Source: an uncultured Acetatifactor sp.
GTDB lineage: Bacteria > Bacillota > Clostridia > Lachnospirales > Lachnospiraceae
Direction of reading: 5' to 3'
Assembly: GCA_910584865.1 (NCBI GenBank)
Contig: CAJUCE010000013.1
Location: forward strand, 63,403 to 127,402
Length of the DNA: 64,000 bases
The notes under the pieces are model-generated. The model did not search any database and was not told where the DNA came from. It worked only from the letters and a program-made list of their open reading frames with translations. Shown one piece after another: positions 59,074 to 64,000 of the stretch (its first letter is position 1; each line of letters starts with the position of its first letter). A program made the position numbers and the translations under genes.

Positions 59074-59793
59074 GTGAAGAAAGTACTTATTTTAGAAGAT
59101 AATCCGGTCATGTTGGAGCATCTTTCGAATATTGTAAAGGAAACAAAGACAAAAGCCTGCGTTTTTTCATTTGATAATCTGAAGGATGCATATCAGTGTG
59201 TGATGGAAAGAAGAATCGATCTGTTTATCGTAGATATTATATTGGACGTAAGCCTGCCGGGAGATTCGTCCGGCTTGAGATTTATTGAAAATGTAAGGCA
59301 GATCAATCACTATGCGTTTACACCGGTTATTGTTGTTACATCATTGCAGGATCCGAAGCTATATGCTTATGAGAATTTACATTGTTATGGATTTATCGAG
59401 AAACCTTTTGACAATAAGCAGGTGAGTCTGTTAGTGGAGCAGGCATTGGGATTTCCAGGTGTCACTCTATCAAAGACTTTATATTTTCAGAAGGAGGGCG
59501 TCACTTTAGCCGTTGAATGTGAGGATATTGTTTATGTGGAAAGCGTAAATCATGTCCTTTCTATTTATACCCGTCAAAACGATGTGATGCATATACCCTA
59601 TATTACTATTAAAAAGTTATTGGAGGATGCAGATAGCCCGGATTTTATACAATGCAGCAGAAGTACAATTGTCAATAGAAGATATATCAATAATGTGGAT
59701 TTTTCAAACAGGATTATCCATTTGAAAGACGGAATGGGCAGAGTGGATATCGGTATTACATTTAAGAACAGCTTGAAGGAGATGTTCCGGTAG
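59074..59793 (+). CDS. LytTR-type response regulator (AgrA-like)
   Basis: The receiver domain has the acidic pair Glu8-Asp9, phospho-acceptor Asp54 (FIVDIILD) and conserved Lys in IEKPF. The C-terminal LytTR DNA-binding domain runs from about residue 145 (VECEDIVYVESVNHVLSIYT, then FIQCSRSTIVNRRYI). It is the partner of the kinase that starts immediately after its stop. GTG start behind AAGGGGAAT. Confidence 0.9.
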   Translation: MKKVLILEDNPVMLEHLSNIVKETKTKACVFSFDNLKDAYQCVMERRIDLFIVDIILDVSLPGDSSGLRFIENVRQINHYAFTPVIVVTSLQDPKLYAYENLHCYGFIEKPFDNKQVSLLVEQALGFPGVTLSKTLYFQKEGVTLAVECEDIVYVESVNHVLSIYTRQNDVMHIPYITIKKLLEDADSPDFIQCSRSTIVNRRYINNVDFSNRIIHLKDGMGRVDIGITFKNSLKEMFR

Positions 59794-61062
59794 ATGATGT
59801 TGCATCTGGCGTTGGTACTGGAGATTATGGCTGTAATTGTCTGCATTCATCGGCTGTATGGTCAGAAAGTAAAGCTTGATATAGGGACTGTGGGATTATA
59901 TTTTGCCTGCCTGCTTTTATTTGAGGCGATCAACATTTATGGGCTGAAGGGCTTTTGGGCACTGGGGGCCTATGTACTCATAGGGGTTTATTGTATTCGG
60001 AGACAGAAAGAGTCTGTCATGGGAGCTGCTTTGAGTATTGCTTTGATGATAATTATTATTGCGGTAATTCAATTTTTGAGTGTATTGTTGTTAAGCATAT
60101 TTTTTACAATAGAAGAGGGGAAGAGAACAGTTTATGTTAATTTGATATTACTTGGCTGCATTATGTGCATACCTCAAGGTAAGTTTCAGAGAATGCGGAT
60201 GATGATTAAGCAACTAAAGAGTTTTAACATTTTGATGATTGGATTTGCGATAGTTGTCGTTTCATTCATGGTCTTTCAAGAGAGGTTATATAGGGAATTA
60301 CATTTGGAATTGTTTCTATTTGCTTTTCCGGCGGTAGTGATGGTTTTTCTGATGGTAGAAAAATGGCATGCGGAACAGAGCGAAAAACAGGATATTGAAA
60401 AAGCATTGCAAACTACGGAAACAATGCAGTCGAAGTATGAAGAACTGTTAAAAACTGTAAGGATGCAGCAACACGAGTTTAAAAATCATTTAGCAGCGAT
60501 CATATCAACACAATTCATTTATGAATCATATGAGAAATTGGTGCAAGCTCAAAATGAGTATTGTGGAAAACTTATACAAGAAAGTCGATATTATAATTTA
60601 TTGGGGATTGGAGATAATGTACTGGCGGGGTTTCTATATGGGAAGTTTCAGGAGATAGAGGCAGAAGGGATAGTTATTGAATACCAGGTAAAGGGATCCT
60701 TGAAGCGATCTTCTGTTTCGAGTCATCATTTGGTTGAAATGGTGGGAATTCTATTGGATAATGCTGCGCAGGCAGTAAATTTTGGGGAAGAGAAAAGTGC
60801 AGTGATAAGCTTTTCGTTTTTGGAGGAGAAACAAAATTATGAGATCATTGTTCGGAATAGGTTTCCGTATGTAAGTTATGATGAAATAACAGGATGGTTT
60901 CAAATAGGAAAAAGTACGAAAGGAGAGGGAAGAGGAATAGGATTGTATCATATGAAGTGCCTTTGCGAAAAGTTAAACTGCGGAATATTATGCAGAAGTA
61001 TTGAAATAGAGAAAGAAACTTGGATAGAGTTTATTTTGAAAATAGAAAAAGCGGACAGGTGA
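59794..61062 (+). CDS. GHKL sensor histidine kinase (AgrC-like)
   Basis: The N-terminal 200 residues contain about six membrane segments, the sensor for an extracellular peptide. His227 in QQHEFKNHLAAI is the phospho-acceptor; the N-box (LLDNAAQAV) and G-box (GRGIGLYHMK) complete the ATP-binding domain. The ATG directly follows the regulator stop (TAGATG). With the convergent agrBD genes it forms a complete peptide-sensing circuit. Confidence 0.88.
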   Translation: MMLHLALVLEIMAVIVCIHRLYGQKVKLDIGTVGLYFACLLLFEAINIYGLKGFWALGAYVLIGVYCIRRQKESVMGAALSIALMIIIIAVIQFLSVLLLSIFFTIEEGKRTVYVNLILLGCIMCIPQGKFQRMRMMIKQLKSFNILMIGFAIVVVSFMVFQERLYRELHLELFLFAFPAVVMVFLMVEKWHAEQSEKQDIEKALQTTETMQSKYEELLKTVRMQQHEFKNHLAAIISTQFIYESYEKLVQAQNEYCGKLIQESRYYNLLGIGDNVLAGFLYGKFQEIEAEGIVIEYQVKGSLKRSSVSSHHLVEMVGILLDNAAQAVNFGEEKSAVISFSFLEEKQNYEIIVRNRFPYVSYDEITGWFQIGKSTKGEGRGIGLYHMKCLCEKLNCGILCRSIEIEKETWIEFILKIEKADR

Positions 61063-61083
61063 TCGATAGGATACTGTCCGCTT
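61049..61083 (-). terminator. Terminator between the kinase gene and agrD
   Basis: AAGCGGACAG and CTGTCCGCTT form a perfect 10-bp stem; on the minus strand CTTTTTCTATTTT follows. It overlaps the kinase stop and closes the leftward agrBD transcript. Confidence 0.75.
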
Positions 61084-61100
61084 GGCTTATAAAACATTAG

Positions 61101-61217
61101 TTACTCATAATCTTCTTTTACAGGATAAGGATATTCTCCAAAGAGTACCATACTTACGATGTTCGTTTCTATATGCCATGACAAATTGGCAATCTTTTCT
61201 GCAATATAAGCAATCAT
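61101..61217 (-). CDS. agrD: AgrD-like cyclic-lactone autoinducer precursor (38 aa)
   Basis: The amphipathic leader MIAYIAEKIANLSWHIET precedes NIVSMVLF, then the acidic GEYPYPVKEDYE tail, the layout of AgrD precursors. The ring nucleophile position holds Ser22, not Cys, so the mature signal would be a five-residue lactone Ser-Met-Val-Leu-Phe, as in Staphylococcus species with Ser-type peptides. AAAGGAGG precedes the ATG. It overlaps the agrB stop by ATGA. Confidence 0.8.
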   Translation of the reverse strand: MIAYIAEKIANLSWHIETNIVSMVLFGEYPYPVKEDYE

Positions 61218-61762
61218 CCCGGAGAGCCTCCTTTCTTCAGTATTTTCGCTACCACGAGCTGTAACGAATGTAATATTATAACCCATAAACCGATTATAAG
61301 AAGCCGGTTTGACGGTATAATATACAAAATAAGCATATATAGACATATGCCGATGCAGCATATATTCCTGCAGTGTCTAAAATGGCGGGGCGATGGTGCG
61401 GGGCGGTATTTGGATACTACAGGTCCCACAAAATAGCAGATTAGCATGCTGATCAATAAAACAGGGAACTGTAGATAGTATGACAGTTCCAAATTTGGTA
61501 ACAGCGCAATTGCCAGCCATAGATAGACAGCCGTAGCGGACAGGCAGCTGAAGTAGGTATAAAAATGCAGGCCGCCGGTCGAACACCGCATAAAAAGCAT
61601 AATACACAGGGCAAATAGATACGCTTCTAATTGATTGTGAAAAAGAAGTCCGATTATCATTATTTTACTGAATTCTGAAAATATAGTTTTGAATAAAAAT
61701 TCTATCTGGGCAATCTGGTAATTGCTGATCTGATGCTTTTCTCTTAAGTAGTTTTTGATCAT
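61214..61762 (-). CDS. agrB: AgrB-like peptide-processing membrane protease
   Basis: The 182-residue protein has about six membrane segments. The catalytic His66 and Cys73 lie in RCSTGGLHFYTYFSC with the seven-residue spacing of staphylococcal AgrB. It cleaves the AgrD tail and helps cyclise and export the peptide. It is transcribed leftward with agrD, toward the kinase genes. A GGAGCGG site sits rather far upstream of the ATG. Confidence 0.87.
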   Translation of the reverse strand: MIKNYLREKHQISNYQIAQIEFLFKTIFSEFSKIMIIGLLFHNQLEAYLFALCIMLFMRCSTGGLHFYTYFSCLSATAVYLWLAIALLPNLELSYYLQFPVLLISMLICYFVGPVVSKYRPAPSPRHFRHCRNICCIGICLYMLILYIIPSNRLLIIGLWVIILHSLQLVVAKILKKGGSPG

Positions 61763-62028
61763 ATCGCTTTTGTCCGCTCCTTTTAATAATAGAATACACT
61801 ATGAGAGCATAAAGTATCATTTTTTTACTTAAATCTGCATTTTTCTGACTGAATGACGAAGAAACTCCCAAATTCCAATCAATAGGATAAACTCAGAAAA
61901 GATTTACTTCATTTCAGTTAAGAAATTGTATGCCGATTTTAATCCTGTTATATTAAAGAAGAAACAGGAACCTTGAGTATGGCATCATGAATAATAGTGG
62001 GGTTTGACTTTTGACCGAAGGGAGGATT

Positions 62029-62361
62029 ATGCCGAATAAACTGGCAGGGCAGAGGATTATGAAATCGCGGGAAAAACAACATTATACCAGAGAAGCTTTG
62101 GCTGAAAGAATAGGTATTTCAGATAAATACCTGTACGAAATAGAAACAGGCAGCAGGGGATTTTCGGCAGAGATTCTCTGCCGTTTATCGAATGCTTTAT
62201 CTGTGAGCTGTGATTATATTATAATGGGAGAGGAAAAAGAGCATCGCGGTATGGAGAACCTTATCAGTGCGCTGGAAATGGTAGAGCCAAAATATAGAAG
62301 CAGGATGCGGGAGATCCTGCGGATTTTGTGTGAAATGTGTGCAAGTATACGAATTCAGTAA
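62029..62361 (+). CDS. XRE-type HTH regulator (110 aa)
   Basis: AAGGGAGG precedes the ATG. The HTH reads YTREALAERIGISDKYLYEIETGSRG. The C-terminal 40 residues are helical (NLISALEMVEPKYRSRMREIL). It diverges from agrB and may repress or activate agr expression. Unknown family beyond XRE. Confidence 0.75.
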   Translation: MPNKLAGQRIMKSREKQHYTREALAERIGISDKYLYEIETGSRGFSAEILCRLSNALSVSCDYIIMGEEKEHRGMENLISALEMVEPKYRSRMREILRILCEMCASIRIQ

Positions 62362-62478
62362 AAAATACAGGCATACATAGAAATACTCCTTTTTGTAAGA
62401 CGCATCATAGTGATTTTTATCGAAAAAGGAGTATTTTCAGGAACCTATCGGGACGGAACCGGATATTGATACCAGGTT

Positions 62479-62648
62479 TCAGTTTATTACAGAAGCATCA
62501 AGACAATTGCCAAGCTGCACCTTGCACTTCTTCTTATAACAGGCGATCGCATATTTCAAAAATCCGCTCCATACCATCTTCCAGCAGCGTGTCCACATAT
62601 TCCATTTTCTCGATCTGTTCCAGGGCGCCCTGGCAGCCTTTCTCAAAA
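62479..62648 (-). pseudogene. Remnant of a PD-(D/E)XK/AAA-type protein C-terminus
   Basis: On the minus strand the segment ALEQIEKMEYVDTLLEDGME is followed, after a frameshift, by KYAIACYKKKCKVQLGN and a stop. Together they look like the C-terminal end of the repeated Clostridia family annotated as PD-(D/E)XK nuclease/AAA-ATPase. The 5' part is missing. It is a decayed fragment. Confidence 0.5.
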
Positions 62649-62656
62649 TTTCACGA

Positions 62657-62887
62657 TATGAGCAGGAAGCGATTGTTAATTACAATGCAGGAGAACAGAC
62701 CGCCATAGTCTACACAAGAGATAAAGCAGTTATGCGTAAACTTGACACGCTTGTTGCCGACTTCCCCGATACATACAAACTGACAGGACAGGACGAGGTA
62801 TCTAAGACCTATTCGTTTCCGAAGTCACACGTCAGCTACCGCAAGCCGAGGGCAGCCAGCACAGAGCAGAGGGAACGGGCAAGGTAG
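62657..62887 (+). pseudogene. 5'-truncated conjugative-element protein
   Basis: The open frame YEQEAIVNYNAGEQTAIVYT continues with KLDTLVADFPDTYKLTGQ and SFPKSHVSYRKPRAASTEQ to a stop. I associate this sequence with a small conserved protein of Tn916-type conjugative elements. No start codon or ribosome-binding site is present at the 5' side, where it abuts the other remnant. Confidence 0.55.
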
Positions 62888-63003
62888 ATGATGATTGCGA
62901 GAAATAAAGAAAAAGAATATTAAGGATTTTTATAGATATATAAGCGGATATATGATAGAATGAGGGAGTTGCATAATAGTTTGACATATAAAAAGGAAAT
63001 GAC

Positions 63004-63921
63004 ATGAAAAAAGTTAAAGGTATAGTGATAGTGCTATTATCTGTTATGATTGTAGGGTGTTCAAATACAAATAGTGAATGGCAGGAAGATAATAGTATTG
63101 CAAGAGAACAGCAAACAGCGGAAGGAAATCAAAATATACAGGGTACAGAAATCGCTAAAGAAAATGAAATATCTGTTGTGACAGATAATATTGTTGATTA
63201 TTCTGATTACTTTCAAGGAATTAGTGGTTGTGCTGTAATGTATGATGAATCATCAGACACATATTCTCTTTACGGCAAAGAGAGATGTGAAAAGGAAGTT
63301 TCGCCGTTGTCAACATTCAAGATTGTATCCGCATTGGCAGGTTTGGAAAATAATGTGCTTGAAAACCAAACTTCCACAATGGAATATAGTGGTGTAAAAT
63401 ACCCCATTGACACATGGAATTCAAATTTAACCTTAAAAGAAGCATTTGAAACTTCGTGTGTATGGTATTTTCGGCAAGTTGTAGATATGGTTGGTGAAGA
63501 AAATATTCATGCTATGCTGAAAGAAATACAGTATGGAAATTGTGATATATCCGAATGGAACGGAAGTGAAACTAATTCATTGCCAGAGCTTAATGGATTT
63601 TGGCTAGAATCATCGTTAGAAATTTCTCCAAAACAACAAGTAGTTACGCTGAACTATTTTTTTGGCAGTGAGAATAATTTTAGTACTGACAATTTGGAAG
63701 AATTGAAAAATATTATGCATATAGCAGAACTTGATAATGGTTCTTTATATGGAAAAACAGGTTCGGGAATTGACGGTAAAGCATGGTTTGTTGGCTTTAT
63801 TGAAAAAAGTGATAATAAAATTTACTTTGCAATTTATCTTGATGATATGCAAAATAGAGAAGTAGTATCAGGAAATAAAGCAAAGGAAATAGCAATCAGT
63901 ATCTTAAGCAATGAGATATAG
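63004..63921 (+). CDS. Class D beta-lactamase, lipoprotein type
   Basis: The signal ends in a lipobox (VGCS, Cys19). All class D motifs are present: Ser103-Thr-Phe-Lys106, Ser151-Cys-Val153, Trp200 in FWLESSLEIS and Lys251-Thr-Gly253. A 45-residue Asn/Glu/Gln linker tethers it to the membrane. It would hydrolyse penicillins at the cell surface. The gene is AT-rich and follows mobile-element remnants, suggesting acquisition. AAAAGGAAATGAC precedes the ATG. No blaI/blaR regulator is seen. Confidence 0.88.
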   Translation: MKKVKGIVIVLLSVMIVGCSNTNSEWQEDNSIAREQQTAEGNQNIQGTEIAKENEISVVTDNIVDYSDYFQGISGCAVMYDESSDTYSLYGKERCEKEVSPLSTFKIVSALAGLENNVLENQTSTMEYSGVKYPIDTWNSNLTLKEAFETSCVWYFRQVVDMVGEENIHAMLKEIQYGNCDISEWNGSETNSLPELNGFWLESSLEISPKQQVVTLNYFFGSENNFSTDNLEELKNIMHIAELDNGSLYGKTGSGIDGKAWFVGFIEKSDNKIYFAIYLDDMQNREVVSGNKAKEIAISILSNEI

Positions 63922-63963
63922 AAAATAATAAATTCGAGACGAAATGGAATATTGTTTACCTTT

Positions 63964-63998
63964 AGGTAGCGATTATCTTAACAGACAATCAGCTACCT
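63964..63998 (+). terminator. Hairpin after the beta-lactamase gene
   Basis: AGGTAGC and GCTACCT form a 7-bp stem around a 21-base loop, followed by Ts at the window edge. It is a possible terminator. Confidence 0.4.
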
Positions 63999-64000
63999 TT

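Overview
The window looks like a chromosomal segment of a Gram-positive Clostridia bacterium, most likely a Lachnospiraceae gut commensal. The pointers are strong GGAGG ribosome-binding sites, a T-box riboswitch before leuS, an MsmK/UgpC-type sugar transporter with GH127 and GH2 enzymes, an EF-G paralogue and an agr-type peptide system. The species cannot be named from sequence alone.

1-21.3 kb is a prophage that enters from the left edge. Late genes come first: structural proteins, then a complete diversity-generating retroelement (DGR) made of a C-type-lectin-like target, Avd, template repeat and reverse transcriptase. A lysis cassette follows (coiled-coil membrane protein, small membrane protein, LLH holin, lysozyme/CHAP endolysin). 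After a GTCC-rich repeat cluster and one leftward gene, a long rightward early/accessory run begins from two strong, related promoters. It encodes a Rha-type regulator, many small proteins, a Dam methylase, SSB, a ParB-like protein, an ASCH protein and a PAPS-reductase-like PP-loop enzyme. Integrase, terminase and portal are not in view.

21.5-47.4 kb is host chromosome. An AraC regulator precedes a glycan operon: cytoplasmic beta-helix protein, GH127, RDD membrane protein, sugar ABC transporter and GH2 enzyme. Then come PilZ and VanZ proteins, tyrA (leftward), an EF-G paralogue, a lipoprotein, a T-box plus an odd repeat-filled leader before leuS, several small proteins including a Cys/Gly/Asn-rich one, and a tRNA-Val.

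47.49-56.56 kb is a 9.07 kb integrated element bounded by a 32-bp direct repeat of the tRNA-Val 3' end. It carries a tyrosine integrase, a CI-like repressor with a three-operator divergent switch, HTH proteins, a DUF6291-like replication-type protein, an ImmA-like protease, and its own scaffold and major capsid genes. It has no recognisable terminase, portal or tail genes, so it looks like a capsid-encoding phage satellite. Between integrase and repressor lies about 0.6 kb of non-coding DNA unusually dense in short perfect palindromes, a candidate structured RNA.

56.6-64 kb holds an SDR sugar-nucleotide reductase, a lysine-rich small peptide gene, and an AT-rich agr-type quorum-sensing locus (XRE regulator, LytTR regulator, GHKL kinase, and convergent agrBD whose predicted peptide uses Ser rather than Cys). 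It ends with remnants of mobile-element genes and an intact class D beta-lactamase lipoprotein.
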